64,000 bases of DNA from Clostridia bacterium (GTDB lineage Bacteria > Bacillota > Clostridia > Christensenellales > Aristaeellaceae), in contig JAUMVG010000001.1 in the NCBI GenBank assembly GCA_030530315.1, positions 1 through 64,000 on the forward strand. Direction: 5' to 3'. Positions 51,066 through 60,418 of this stretch are shown piece by piece. The stretch's first letter is position 1. Each line of letters starts with the position of its first letter. The translations under genes and the position numbers were made by a program. The notes beneath the pieces are model-generated. The model worked only from the letters and a program-made list of their open reading frames with translations. It ran no database searches and was not told the DNA's origin.

Positions 51066-52151
51066 ATGATTATGAGATACGATGCTTTTCATCCCGGCCA
51101 GCTCTGGCTGGACACCGAGGGGAAGCCCATCCAGGCCCATGGCGGTTCCATCCTTCGGGTGGGGGATATGTGGTACTGGTATGGCGAGAACAAGGAGCAT
51201 ACCGATGGCAAGAATGGCGTGTGGACCTGGGGCATCCGCTGCTATCGCTCCCGGGACCTGTACAACTGGGAGGACTGCGGGCTCATCATCCCGCCGGTGC
51301 TGGATGACGAGGACTCGCCGCTTCACCCCACTGCGATGATCGACCGGCCCCACATCCTCTACAATCGCCGCACGGGGAAGTACGTCTGCTGGCTCAAGAT
51401 CATGCAGAAGAACGGCGAGCAGCACGAGACCGTGTTGACGGCGGACGACATCCTGGGTCCCTATGCAATCGTGCGCACGGGGCTGCGGCCGCTGGGCATG
51501 AGCGCCGGCGATTTCGACTTGGCGGTCGCGCCGGACGGCAAGGCGTATTACTACTTTGAGCGGGTGCACTCCGAGACCATCTGCGCCGACCTCACGGAGG
51601 ACTACACCGACGTGACCGGCTACTATACCACCCACTTTCCCCACGTCGCGCCGCCCTACGTGCGGGAGGCGACCTCCCACTTCGCGCGGAGGGGGAAGCA
51701 CTACCTGATCACCTCGGGGACGACGGGCTACCTGCCCAATCCCTCCGAGGTGGCCGTGGCCGAAACCTGGCACGGGCCCTTTACGGTGCTGGGCAATCCC
51801 CATCCCGGCGACGCCTCCAACACTTCCTTCCACACGCAGGTCTCCTGCGTGTTCCGGGTGCCGGAGAGAAAAGATCTGTTCATCGCCATGGCGGACCGCT
51901 GGTGCCCGGACCTGATGGACCTGGACTACGAGCGCTATAAACAGTTCTATGAGATTCGCTTTGACGCCGGATTGAGCGAGGCGGAGAAGGAAGCGCGCAT
52001 TGCCGCCCTGAACCTGGATATGGCGCAGATCGACGATCTGCGGCGGGATACCTCCAAATCGACCTACGTCTGGCTGCCGATCCGATTCGAAGGCGAGATG
52101 GCATATATAAACTGGCGGAACGAATGGCGCTGGGAAGAATTTGATCGGTGA
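51066..52151 (+). CDS. GH43-like family glycoside hydrolase
   Basis: A 361-residue single-domain protein with the five-bladed propeller pattern of GH43 and related families (GSILRVGDMWYWYGEN, RSRDLYNWEDCG, RPHILYNRRTGKYVCW, GDFDLAVAPDGKAYYYF). The candidate base Asp is near residue 16 and an Asp pair is near 152. Similar proteins are annotated as galactan 1,3-beta-galactosidase-like or GH43 subfamily 34 members. A GAGGAG motif precedes both ATG 51066 and ATG 51072. It is the last gene of the hydrolase operon. Confidence 0.65.
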   Translation: MIMRYDAFHPGQLWLDTEGKPIQAHGGSILRVGDMWYWYGENKEHTDGKNGVWTWGIRCYRSRDLYNWEDCGLIIPPVLDDEDSPLHPTAMIDRPHILYNRRTGKYVCWLKIMQKNGEQHETVLTADDILGPYAIVRTGLRPLGMSAGDFDLAVAPDGKAYYYFERVHSETICADLTEDYTDVTGYYTTHFPHVAPPYVREATSHFARRGKHYLITSGTTGYLPNPSEVAVAETWHGPFTVLGNPHPGDASNTSFHTQVSCVFRVPERKDLFIAMADRWCPDLMDLDYERYKQFYEIRFDAGLSEAEKEARIAALNLDMAQIDDLRRDTSKSTYVWLPIRFEGEMAYINWRNEWRWEEFDR

Positions 52152-52195
52152 GAACAAAAGCGACAATTGAAAAGGAGCGTACTGTTATCGGTCGG

Positions 52196-52370
52196 TTTTA
52201 AAGCCACACCCTCTTTACGGGGTGTGGCAGACCGCTGACAAAGCCTGCAAACACAAGAATCTCTGCTGACGAAAAAGATCAGGCAGAGATTCTTGCTTGC
52301 TGTGTTGGCTGCGCCTGCAAACGCGGTCACATACTTTTAAAGCCGCACCCTCTTTACGGGGGTGTGGGCG
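52196..52370. repeat. Repeated hairpin elements between convergent genes
   Basis: Within the 351-bp gap (52152-52502) a 30-bp unit, TTTTAAAGCC(A/G)CACCC followed by TCTTTACGGGG(G)TGTGG, occurs at 52196-52228 and 52335-52368, and each copy folds into a hairpin (52203-52228 and 52342-52369). Between them CAAGAATCTCTGC (52254-52266) pairs with GCAGAGATTCTTG (52283-52295), and flanking AACACA/TGTGTT extend the stem. CCTGCAAAC occurs twice. No gene is supported. It may terminate both convergent operons, or be a REP-like or MITE-like repeat. Confidence 0.6.
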
Positions 52371-52450
52371 GGTTCGTTTACGCTTCCGGCAGAAGGTTTT
52401 GGTATTCGTGGGGGTATCCTTTCAAGGGTGTTTGCCCTTTGAGCCAGGCT

Positions 52451-52477
52451 GGCGCGGTCGCCTAAAGGCGCCGCGCC
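52451..52477. terminator. GC-rich hairpin downstream of the AraC gene
   Basis: GGCGCGG and CCGCGCC flank an inner GCCTAAAGGC palindrome. It is about 25 bp beyond the AraC stop on the minus strand. T-tracts are weak. Confidence 0.4.
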
Positions 52478-52502
52478 GATGTTGAGGGCCGGCGGGGCGT
52501 CG

Positions 52503-53342
52503 TCAGCTCAGTTTTCTGTATTCGCGCGGCGTCAAGCCGTATTTTTTTTTGAAACAATCCTTGAAGTAGTTGCTGTCTGAAAATCCGCAGCGCAGTGCGA
52601 TGGTGATGATGGAATCCTGCGTGGAGACCAGCTCCATAGCCGCGTGGTTCAAACGCATGAACACAAGGTATTCGTGCAGGCGTATACCCGTGGCTTCCCG
52701 GAATTTGCGGCTCAGGTAGTTGGGACTGAAGCCGACCGCGTCGGCGATGTCCTGCAGGGTGATGTCGTTCATGTACTGCTCGGCGATGAAGCGCGCGGCG
52801 TGAACGATCTGGGGGTCGGTGGTGTGGATGTCCGTGGGCGAGTCATTCAGGAAGATGCATACGCGGCTGCACAGTATGAACAGCCATTGCAGGCAGGTCT
52901 TCTGCATCATCGTCGAGCGGTGATCGCCGATTTTTTCTTCGGCGGAGATCTGGGCCAGGCAGCTGATCAGCTGGGATTGATAGGCCAGGGGCACCTGAAA
53001 GACGCGCTTTTCGGTGAAGAACGCGCCGCCCTGGGGCATCAGGCCCATGGTCTCTTCGGACAGGTCTTCGCTGCCGAAGGTGGTGACGATGCGCTTGCAG
53101 GAGCCCTGAGGATAGCGCGTGTAGTGCAGCGCCATGGGCGGTATCAGGATGAAGGTGCCGGAATGCAGGTCCTGTATGCTGTCATCGATGAAGAAACGGC
53201 AGACGCCGCTTTCGACGTAGAACAATTCATAGAAATTGTGACAATCGTGGCCGGCCATGACGAAGTCCGAGCCGCGGAGCTTGGCGTCGGAATGGATGCC
53301 ATTGGCACGAATGCCCTTTATTGTTAATTTTGACTCTGTCAT
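52503..53342 (-). CDS. AraC-family transcriptional regulator
   Basis: A 279-residue regulator with an N-terminal cupin (HDCHNFYELFYVESGVCRFF, then SGTFILIPPMALHYTRY) and a complete C-terminal AraC domain (ITLQDIADAVGFSPNYLSRKF and IITIALRCGFSDSNYFKDCFKK, ending TPREYRK). It is divergent from the operon starting at 53530 across a 187-bp AT-rich gap, so it probably controls that operon. The inducer is unknown. Confidence 0.9.
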   Translation of the reverse strand: MTESKLTIKGIRANGIHSDAKLRGSDFVMAGHDCHNFYELFYVESGVCRFFIDDSIQDLHSGTFILIPPMALHYTRYPQGSCKRIVTTFGSEDLSEETMGLMPQGGAFFTEKRVFQVPLAYQSQLISCLAQISAEEKIGDHRSTMMQKTCLQWLFILCSRVCIFLNDSPTDIHTTDPQIVHAARFIAEQYMNDITLQDIADAVGFSPNYLSRKFREATGIRLHEYLVFMRLNHAAMELVSTQDSIITIALRCGFSDSNYFKDCFKKKYGLTPREYRKLS

Positions 53343-53529
53343 ATTAACCTCGAATGGATAATAATTCTGTATTCTATGGGGTAATATAGCACATTTTCAG
53401 CGGAAAATCAAGAATATTAATACTATACTTTATCTGAAAGTGCCAGGGATAGTATGTGATTCGTATCAAAGCGATATGAAGCCGACGCCGGTGGCTGTCG
53501 CAACGACCGATTGAACAGGAGGGCTTGTT

Positions 53530-54534
53530 ATGCAGATACTGGACTGTACGCTGAGGGACGGGGCGAATGTGGTCGGCAAGGGCTTTGACGCGAAGCTCAC
53601 GCGCCTGATGATCGAAGGATTGATCCGGAGCAATATTAAAACCATTGAGATGGGCAACGCCCTGGGCCTCGGCGCCTATGAGGCGAACGGCGCGGTTGCG
53701 CCGCTGACCGACGTGGAATACCTGCAGCTGGTCCAGCCCTACCTGAAGGACGCCGAGATCGGCATGTTCATCGGCCACAAGAACGTCAACGAGGCGAACG
53801 TGGCCCTGGCGCAGAAGTACGGCATCGCCTTTCTGCGCATCGGCGCCAACGCCGGCGACGGCGAGATGGCCTATGAAAAAGTCCGCATGGTGAAGGCGGC
53901 GGGGCTGAAGTGCCGCTATTCGCTGATGAAGGGCTACATCCTCTCGGCGGAGGCGCTGGCCGAGGAGGCGCTGGCGCTGGAGGCCTGCGGGCTGGACGAA
54001 ATCACCATCATGGACTCCGCCGGAACGATGACTCCGGACGAGGTGGAACACTACTGCCGCACGCTCTCCTCACAGCTGCGCATCCCGCTGGCCTTCCACG
54101 GCCACAACAACCTGGGCCTGTCCACGGGGAACGCCCTCGCCGCGGAAAAGGGCGGGGCGAAGGTCGTCGACTGCGGCCTGATGGGCATGGCCCGCAGCGC
54201 AGGCAACTGCTCCACGGAGCTGGTAGCCGCGGCGTTCCAGAAGAAGGGCGGCATGGAGTATATCGACCTGTACACGCTGCTGGACTTCATCGACAGGGAA
54301 CTGATGCCCGCGATGGCGGAGGTCTCCGACTATCGCCCGCCGGTGACGCCCAACGACCTGGTCTACGGCCTGGCTGGGGCCCACTCCAGCTTCTCCGGGC
54401 TCTTCGAGGCGGTCGCCGCCGAGAGGAATGTCAGCCTGTACAGGCTGATCGTGGAGGTGTCCAAACTGGACCGCAAGGCGCCCACGCGGGAGCTGATCGA
54501 ACGGGTCGCGCAGGCGCTTGAACCGCTGTCTTGA
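53530..54534 (+). CDS. DRE-TIM aldolase (HMG-CoA lyase/4-hydroxy-2-oxovalerate aldolase-like)
   Basis: A 334-residue TIM-barrel lyase. The signature TLRDGANV (Arg9-Asp10) sits at the N-terminus, and the metal ligands His190/His192 lie in FHGHNNLG. Catabolic members cleave 4-hydroxy-2-oxo acids to pyruvate and an aldehyde, and others condense acetyl-CoA. It lacks the long C-terminal domains of isopropylmalate or citramalate synthases. It is first in an operon with an Ldh-type dehydrogenase, an aldo/keto reductase and a sugar importer, which points to degradation of a sugar-derived keto acid. No aldehyde dehydrogenase partner is adjacent. Confidence 0.8.
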   Translation: MQILDCTLRDGANVVGKGFDAKLTRLMIEGLIRSNIKTIEMGNALGLGAYEANGAVAPLTDVEYLQLVQPYLKDAEIGMFIGHKNVNEANVALAQKYGIAFLRIGANAGDGEMAYEKVRMVKAAGLKCRYSLMKGYILSAEALAEEALALEACGLDEITIMDSAGTMTPDEVEHYCRTLSSQLRIPLAFHGHNNLGLSTGNALAAEKGGAKVVDCGLMGMARSAGNCSTELVAAAFQKKGGMEYIDLYTLLDFIDRELMPAMAEVSDYRPPVTPNDLVYGLAGAHSSFSGLFEAVAAERNVSLYRLIVEVSKLDRKAPTRELIERVAQALEPLS

Positions 54535-54548
54535 AAGGGGAATGGGGT

Positions 54549-55589
54549 ATGCACAACATCAACTGGGAGGCATTGAGGGGCTATTGCCAGAAGCTGCTGA
54601 TGACCCAGGGCCTGTCCGCGGAGGACGCCTTTCTCGTGGCGGACTGCCTGGTGGACGCCGACCTCTGCGGCGTAGAGTCCCACGGCGTCAGCCGCATGAC
54701 GATCTACCTGAAGCGGCTGGAGACCGGCGTGGTGAACGCGAAGACGCAGATCGAGGTGGAACGGGAGCATCCCGCCTCGGCGGCGCTGTCGGCGTGCAAT
54801 TCCATGGGCATGGTCGCCGCGAAGCGCGCGGTGGACCTCGCCGTCGAAAAGGCGCGGGAGAGCGGCTGCTGCATCGTCACGGTCCGCAATTCCAACCACT
54901 TCGGCATGGCTTCCTATTACGCCCGCAGCGCGGCGGAGCGGGACATGCTCTGCATCTGCGGCACGAATGCCCCGCCAAACATCGCCCCGACAGGAAGCTC
55001 CAAGAGCTACGTGGGCACCAACCCCGTCTGCATGTCCGCACCGACCCACGGCGCGCCGATCGTGCTGGACATGGCCCCCAGCGTGGTGGCGATGGGCAAG
55101 GTCATACTGGCGGCCAAGCTGGGCAAGTCCATCCCCCTGGGCTGGGCGCTGACGGCGGACGGCAAGCCCACGGAGGACCCCAACGAGGGCATGAAGGGCA
55201 CGGTGGTGCCCATCGGCGGCCCCAAGGGCTACGGCCTGAGCCTGTTCATGGACATCTTCTCCGGCGTGCTCAGCGGCGCGAAGTTCGGCCCGCACCTGGG
55301 CAACATGTGGCACGACTTCACCAATCCCCAGGACGTGGGGCACTTCTTCATCGCCGTGGACATCTCCAAGCTGACGGACCTCGAGACCTTCAAGACGCGG
55401 CTGGAGCAGATGGTGGGTGAGATCAAGGCGCTGCCCAGGAGCGAGGGCGTCTCGGAGATATTCGTTCCCGGGGAGATCGAGCACAATCGCAAGGAAGCGC
55501 GGAAGGCCAACGGCATCGAGCTGAGCGATGTGGTGTACGACGAGCTGGCTGCCCTGGGCGAGCGCTACGGCGTGAAGATGGATTTTTAG
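54549..55589 (+). CDS. Ldh-family (malate/L-lactate-type) oxidoreductase
   Basis: A 346-residue NAD(P)-dependent dehydrogenase of the Ldh_2 fold, which differs from classic lactate dehydrogenases. Family motifs: ESHGVSRM (Arg49), SNHFGMASYY (His117), APTHGAPIVLDMA and PKGYGLSLFMD. Members oxidise malate, ureidoglycolate, sulfolactate or 2,3-diketogulonate-like 2-hydroxy acids. ATG 54549 follows GAAAGGGGAATGGGGT. It lies 14 nt after the aldolase gene and probably supplies or uses its keto-acid substrate. Confidence 0.88.
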   Translation: MHNINWEALRGYCQKLLMTQGLSAEDAFLVADCLVDADLCGVESHGVSRMTIYLKRLETGVVNAKTQIEVEREHPASAALSACNSMGMVAAKRAVDLAVEKARESGCCIVTVRNSNHFGMASYYARSAAERDMLCICGTNAPPNIAPTGSSKSYVGTNPVCMSAPTHGAPIVLDMAPSVVAMGKVILAAKLGKSIPLGWALTADGKPTEDPNEGMKGTVVPIGGPKGYGLSLFMDIFSGVLSGAKFGPHLGNMWHDFTNPQDVGHFFIAVDISKLTDLETFKTRLEQMVGEIKALPRSEGVSEIFVPGEIEHNRKEARKANGIELSDVVYDELAALGERYGVKMDF

Positions 55590-55602
55590 GAGGAGCGCGG
55601 AC

Positions 55603-56577
55603 ATGAAGTATATCAATATGCCGGGAACCGGCCTGGTGGTCTCCAAGGCCTGCCTGGGCACGATGACCTTCGGCGGCCAGGTGTCCGAGGCGGATGCCGT
55701 CGGCATCGTGCGCGCCGCCGCGGATGAGGGCATCAACTACATCGACACCGCGAACATCTACACCAAGGGCGAGAGCGAGCGCATCGTCGGCAAGGCCCTC
55801 AAGGGCGAGCGCGACCAATGGGTGCTGGAGACGAAGGTCTGCAACGTGGTGGGCGAGGGCCCGAACGACAACGGCCTCAGCCGCCGCCACATCATGAAGG
55901 CCGTGGAGGACAGCCTCACGCGGCTGCAGACGGACTACATCGACGTGTACTACCTGCACCGCCCCGACCACCGCACGCCCTTCGAGGAGACGATGCGGGC
56001 GATGGACGACCTGGTTCACCAGGGCAAGGTGCGCTACATCGGCATCAGCAACTTTGCCGTGTGGCAGACCCTGGACATCCTGAACCTGTGCAGGGCAAAC
56101 CTGCTGAACGGCCCGGTGATCATGCAGACGGTGTACAACCTGCTGACCCGGGGCATCGAGGACGAGCTGCTGCCCATGACCCAGGCCCACGGCATGGGAG
56201 TCATGGTGTACAACCCCCTGGCCTCCGGCATGCTGACGGGAAAGTTCAAGCGGGGCGAGGCGCCGCTGGAGGGCACCCGGCTGGCCACCAACAAGATGTA
56301 CACCGACCGCTACTGGAACGACGACAACCTGGCGGCCACGGAGCAGTTTGCGGCCATCGCCAGGGAGGCCGGCATCTCCCTGATCGACATGTCCATGCGG
56401 TTTGTGGCCAACAGCCCTGCCGTCAGCTGCGTGCTGCTGGGCGTCAGCAAGCCGACCCATTTGCAGCAGAACCTGGCTTCCATCCTCGCGGGTCCCCTGG
56501 ACGAGGGAACCCTGAAGGCCATCGACGGCGTCTATGAACGGCTGCCGCTGGGGAACCGGTTCAAGTACTGCCGCTGA
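55603..56577 (+). CDS. Aldo/keto reductase
   Basis: A 324-residue AKR of the voltage-gated-channel-beta/YhdN-like group. The catalytic tetrad is Asp48, Tyr53, Lys78 and His119, and the cofactor motif near the C-terminus (LLGVSKPTHLQQN) is intact. It should reduce a sugar or aldehyde with NADPH. TTAGGAGGAGCG precedes the ATG, 13 nt after the previous gene. It differs in subgroup from the AKR at 16501. Confidence 0.9.
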   Translation: MKYINMPGTGLVVSKACLGTMTFGGQVSEADAVGIVRAAADEGINYIDTANIYTKGESERIVGKALKGERDQWVLETKVCNVVGEGPNDNGLSRRHIMKAVEDSLTRLQTDYIDVYYLHRPDHRTPFEETMRAMDDLVHQGKVRYIGISNFAVWQTLDILNLCRANLLNGPVIMQTVYNLLTRGIEDELLPMTQAHGMGVMVYNPLASGMLTGKFKRGEAPLEGTRLATNKMYTDRYWNDDNLAATEQFAAIAREAGISLIDMSMRFVANSPAVSCVLLGVSKPTHLQQNLASILAGPLDEGTLKAIDGVYERLPLGNRFKYCR

Positions 56578-56718
56578 ACACAACCTGCAAGGCAGAGCAG
56601 GAATACTGTGGACACCCTGGAACCTGTACGCACCCCGACGGGGCGCTTTCACCCGGCGACGCGCGGGCGAAGGCGTCCCAACCCGATCGACGCCATCAGA
56701 GGAATGGAGGTACACACA

Positions 56719-58308
56719 ATGAAGAGGTTGATTTCCGCTATCCTGGCCCTGATGCTGCTGGTGAGCTGCGCTGCCTTCGCGGAGACGGCGATGCCGATCT
56801 CTGAGGACGGCGCCAGCCTGAGCATCTTCGTCACGCTGGACGGCAAGGCTTCCGTCTCGCTGTCCTCGCTGGAGGAGAACCTGACCATGCAGTACTACGA
56901 GGAGCTGTCCGGCGTGGACGTCGAATGGCAGCATCCCTCCAGCGCCAACACCCTCGGCGAGGCCGTGAACCTGCTGCTGGCCTCCGGCGAGCTGCCGGAC
57001 CTGATCTTCAACATCACCTACGGCTCCGAGAACCTGGACACCCTGATCGAGAACGAAATGATCCTGGACCTGACGGACCTGATTCCGCAGTACGCGCCGA
57101 ACCTGAACGCGCTGCTGGAGGAGCACCCCGAGATCCGCTCCCAGATCACCACCTACGACGGCCACATCGGCCTGATGCCCGGCATGCGCCTGGACGAGCC
57201 CACCCGCTACTTCGAGTCCTTCATCATCCGCGAGGACTGGCTGGAGAAGCTGGGCCTGGAATACCCCACCACCACGGAACAGTGGTATGAGGTGCTGAAG
57301 GCCTTCAAGACCCAGGACCCCAACGGCAACGGCGAGGACGACGAGCTGCCCTTCGTGGCCAACACCAACGAGGAGATGGGCGTCTACCGCCTGAGCGCCC
57401 TGTGGGGCTTCAACGGCTGCTTCTACAAGCAGTACGCCACCTCCGTGCGGGACGGCAAGATCGTCTTTGCGGTGGACGCGCCCGAGTTCGACGCCTGGGT
57501 GACCGAGATGGCCAAGTGGTACGCCGAGGGCCTGATCGACCCCGAGTACGTCTCCACCGACGCCACCGCCTGGAAGGAGAAGACCCTGACCGACCGCACC
57601 GGCGCCTTCTACGGCAAGATGAACGGCGGCATCGGCACTCTGCTGGGCGCCTATGACTACGAGGCGGGCGATCCCAACTTCAGCCTGACCCCCGTGCCCT
57701 ACGCGACCTGCGAGGACGGCAAGTCCTACGACTTCTATTCCCAGGAGATCTACGACGGCGAGGGCTGCGCGATTTCCGCCTCCTGCAAGGACGTCGAGAC
57801 CGCCATGCGCTGGGTGGACTACCTCTACAGCCCCGAGGGCCAGATCATGGCCAGCTTCGGCGTGGAGGGCGAGACCTTTGAATTCGATGAGAACGGCGTG
57901 CCGGACTACACCAGCATGATCACCGAGGCCGAGGGCCTGAGCCTGGTGCAGGCCATCGCGAAGTACTCCCTGGGCGGCATCGCTCCCAGGATGCTGAACG
58001 ACACCTACTACTGGAACCGCGTCATGGCCACCGAGCAGCAGCGCCGGGTGTACCCCACCGTGAGCGTCTCCACCACGGAGCGCAAGACGCCCCAGCACCT
58101 GACCTACTCCCAGGACGACGCGTCGCGGCTGACCAGCCTAATGAGCGACATCGGCACCTACTACCGCGAGAACCTCAATGCCTTCATCATGGGCACGCGC
58201 AGCCTGGACGAGCTGGAGGACTTCCGCAAGACGCTGCACGAGCAGATGAACCTGGACGAGGCCATCGGCTTGATGCAGGCTTCCTACGAGGCGTATCTGC
58301 AGAAGTAA
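56719..58308 (+). CDS. Oligosaccharide ABC transporter substrate-binding lipoprotein
   Basis: A 529-residue LplA-like binding protein. The N-terminal signal ends LVSC (lipobox, Cys17) and is also followed by FAET, so either lipidation or signal peptidase I cleavage is possible. The remainder has typical oligosaccharide-binding features (WLEKLGLEYPTTTEQWYEVL, DPNGNGEDDELP). GGAGG lies 8 nt upstream. The 141-bp leader after the aldo/keto reductase shows no clear promoter. It heads the third importer of the window. Confidence 0.9.
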   Translation: MKRLISAILALMLLVSCAAFAETAMPISEDGASLSIFVTLDGKASVSLSSLEENLTMQYYEELSGVDVEWQHPSSANTLGEAVNLLLASGELPDLIFNITYGSENLDTLIENEMILDLTDLIPQYAPNLNALLEEHPEIRSQITTYDGHIGLMPGMRLDEPTRYFESFIIREDWLEKLGLEYPTTTEQWYEVLKAFKTQDPNGNGEDDELPFVANTNEEMGVYRLSALWGFNGCFYKQYATSVRDGKIVFAVDAPEFDAWVTEMAKWYAEGLIDPEYVSTDATAWKEKTLTDRTGAFYGKMNGGIGTLLGAYDYEAGDPNFSLTPVPYATCEDGKSYDFYSQEIYDGEGCAISASCKDVETAMRWVDYLYSPEGQIMASFGVEGETFEFDENGVPDYTSMITEAEGLSLVQAIAKYSLGGIAPRMLNDTYYWNRVMATEQQRRVYPTVSVSTTERKTPQHLTYSQDDASRLTSLMSDIGTYYRENLNAFIMGTRSLDELEDFRKTLHEQMNLDEAIGLMQASYEAYLQK

Positions 58309-58354
58309 ACCGGGAGCCTGGGCGGCCATCGGCCCGGCTCCTTTCCCCGGGGAG

Positions 58355-58395
58355 AGCGGCGCTGCCGAACTCCCCGGGGAGGACCGCCGCGCCCG
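58355..58395 (+). terminator. Hairpin-rich intercistronic region after the binding protein
   Basis: TCCCCGGGGAG-type repeats (around 58356-58366 and 58371-58382) can form a GC-rich stem, preceded by another (GGAGCC/GGCTCC, 58313-58351). No T-tract follows. As in the other two importers, a hairpin separates binding protein and permeases. Confidence 0.45.
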
Positions 58396-58552
58396 GTTCC
58401 CCGGGAACCGGGCAGGCTTTCGACGTTCACAGTATTCCGTGAGCTCTGCCAAGAGACGGTTTCACCCCTCAACCTTGCGCTTCCCTTCCCGCGTCCCGCG
58501 CCTCGTGACGGAGAACGGGCGGGATGCAACGGCCGGTCATGGGAGGATTCAT

Positions 58553-59515
58553 ATGAGCAAGAGAGCAACGAGCGCTTCGGCGACGGGCTTTCGATCCCCG
58601 AAGCTGAGCGTGGGCGAGCGCATCCGCAGGGATCTGGTCACGAACCGGTACCTGTATCTGCTGCTGCTGCCCGCGATCGCCTATTACATCATATTCCACT
58701 ACCTGCCCATGTGGGGCATCCAGATCGCCTTCAAGAACTACTACGTCACCAAGGGCATCATGGGCAGCAAGTGGGCGGGCCTGACCCACTTCAAGAACTT
58801 CTTCACGTCGTTCTACTTTCCCCGTGTGGTGGGCAACACCGTGCTGCTGTCCGGCCTGAACATACTGATCGGCTTTCCGGTGCCGATCATACTGGCGATA
58901 CTGATCAACGAAGTCAAGAACGTGCCCTTCAAAAAGACCGTTCAAACGATAACCTACCTGCCGCACTTCATCTCCCTCGTGGTGGTCTGCGGCCTGGTCA
59001 TCTCCTTTCTGCAGAACAACGGCCTGATCAACGACATCATCGTCGCCCTGGGCGGCGAGCGCAAGCTGTTCCTGCAGGACCCCGGCAGCTTCCGGGGCAT
59101 CTATGTCATCTCGGACATCTGGCAGCAGGCAGGCTGGGGCTCGATCATCTACCTGTCTGCGATCTCCGCCATTCCCCAGGAGCAGTATGAGGCCCTGCGC
59201 GTGGACGGCGGCAACCTGTGGCACGAGATCATCCACGTCACCATTCCCGGCATCACCAATACCATGATCATACTCCTGATCCTGAGGGTCGGCCGACTGA
59301 TGTCCCTGGGCTATGAGAAGGTCCTGCTGCTCTACAACGAGAGCACCTACAGCACCGCGGACATCATTTCGACCTACGTCTACCGGCGCGGCATCCTGAA
59401 CGCGGAGTACAGCTTTTCCACGGCCGTGGGCCTGTTCAACTCCGTAATCAACATGGTGCTGCTGCTGGCGACGAACTTCCTCAGCAACAAGTTTGGCGAC
59501 CGGGGCCTGTTCTGA
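58553..59515 (+). CDS. ABC transporter permease (LplB-like)
   Basis: A 320-residue permease with six TM segments, the first at about 36-56 (YLYLLLLPAIAYYIIFHYLP). The coupling loop reads EQYEALRVDGGNLWHEIIHVT, and the C-terminus is FGDRGLF. GGGAGG lies 6 nt before the ATG. It pairs with the permease 18 nt downstream. Confidence 0.93.
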   Translation: MSKRATSASATGFRSPKLSVGERIRRDLVTNRYLYLLLLPAIAYYIIFHYLPMWGIQIAFKNYYVTKGIMGSKWAGLTHFKNFFTSFYFPRVVGNTVLLSGLNILIGFPVPIILAILINEVKNVPFKKTVQTITYLPHFISLVVVCGLVISFLQNNGLINDIIVALGGERKLFLQDPGSFRGIYVISDIWQQAGWGSIIYLSAISAIPQEQYEALRVDGGNLWHEIIHVTIPGITNTMIILLILRVGRLMSLGYEKVLLLYNESTYSTADIISTYVYRRGILNAEYSFSTAVGLFNSVINMVLLLATNFLSNKFGDRGLF

Positions 59516-59533
59516 GAGGGGAGGGGAGATAGG

Positions 59534-60388
59534 ATGAAGGAAAGTCGAGGAGAACGGATCTTCCACATCGTCAACGCGGTGCTGCTGATCCTGTTCAGCC
59601 TGTTCTGCCTGTACCCGATGTACTATGTCCTGATGGCCTCCTTCTCCAATTCCGGGTCGCTGCTGGCCCATTCAGGCCTGCTGTTCGCGCCGCTCAAGCC
59701 CAATGTGTCGGCGTATGCCCTGGTGCTGCGTAACGGGAACATCTGGTCCGGCTACGGCAACACGCTGTTCATCGTGGGGGTGGGCACGGTGCTCAGCCTG
59801 CTGGTGACCTCCGCGGCGGGCTACGCGCTCTCCAGGCCAAAGTTTCGCACGGGCCGGGTGATCATGATCCTGATCACCTTCACCATGATGTTCTCCGGCG
59901 GCATGATCCCGCTGTTCATCATCGTGCGCACCGTGGGCCTGTACGACACCATCTGGTCGCTGATCATACCGGTCCTGGTGAACACCACCAACCTGATCAT
60001 CCTCAGGACGGCCTTTGCGGGCATTCCCGACAGCGTGATCGAGTCCGCGGCCATCGACGGCGCCAACGACCTGGTGATCTATGCCCGCATCGCGCTGCCG
60101 CTGATCAAGGCGTCCCTGGCGGTCATCTGCCTGTACTACGCCGTGTCCTACTGGAACAGCTGGTTCACCGCTTCGCTGTACCTGCGCAAGCGCAAGCTGT
60201 TCCCGCTGCAGCTGGTCCTGCGGGAGATCCTGATCGCCAACGACAATGAAAATACCGACAGCGAGCTGATGAGCGAGTCCATCAAGTATGCGGCCATCAT
60301 CGTGTCCACGCTGCCCATACTGTGCATCTACCCGTTCCTGCAAAAGTACTTCGTGAAGGGCGTCATGATCGGCGCGGTCAAGGGATGA
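59534..60388 (+). CDS. ABC transporter permease (LplC/YtcP-like)
   Basis: A 284-residue permease with six TM segments. The coupling loop reads VIESAAIDGANDLVIYARIALP, and the end YFVKGVMIGAVKG is diagnostic of the YtcP group. It follows the LplB-like gene by 18 nt and precedes the ADP-ribosylglycohydrolase-family gene by 30 nt in the same orientation, so that gene is probably co-transcribed. Confidence 0.93.
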   Translation: MKESRGERIFHIVNAVLLILFSLFCLYPMYYVLMASFSNSGSLLAHSGLLFAPLKPNVSAYALVLRNGNIWSGYGNTLFIVGVGTVLSLLVTSAAGYALSRPKFRTGRVIMILITFTMMFSGGMIPLFIIVRTVGLYDTIWSLIIPVLVNTTNLIILRTAFAGIPDSVIESAAIDGANDLVIYARIALPLIKASLAVICLYYAVSYWNSWFTASLYLRKRKLFPLQLVLREILIANDNENTDSELMSESIKYAAIIVSTLPILCIYPFLQKYFVKGVMIGAVKG

Positions 60389-60418
60389 TTTCTTTATAGC
60401 GGCAAAGGAGGAAAAACG

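Noticed and set aside
51066..52151. Firm assignment as beta-xylosidase
   Set aside because: The propeller pattern fits GH43-like families, but the catalytic Glu could not be placed with confidence, so only a general family call is given.
52196..52370. Possible CRISPR array because of repeated 30-bp units
   Set aside because: There are only two copies with 139 bp between them, each a self-complementary hairpin, and no cas genes are in the window.
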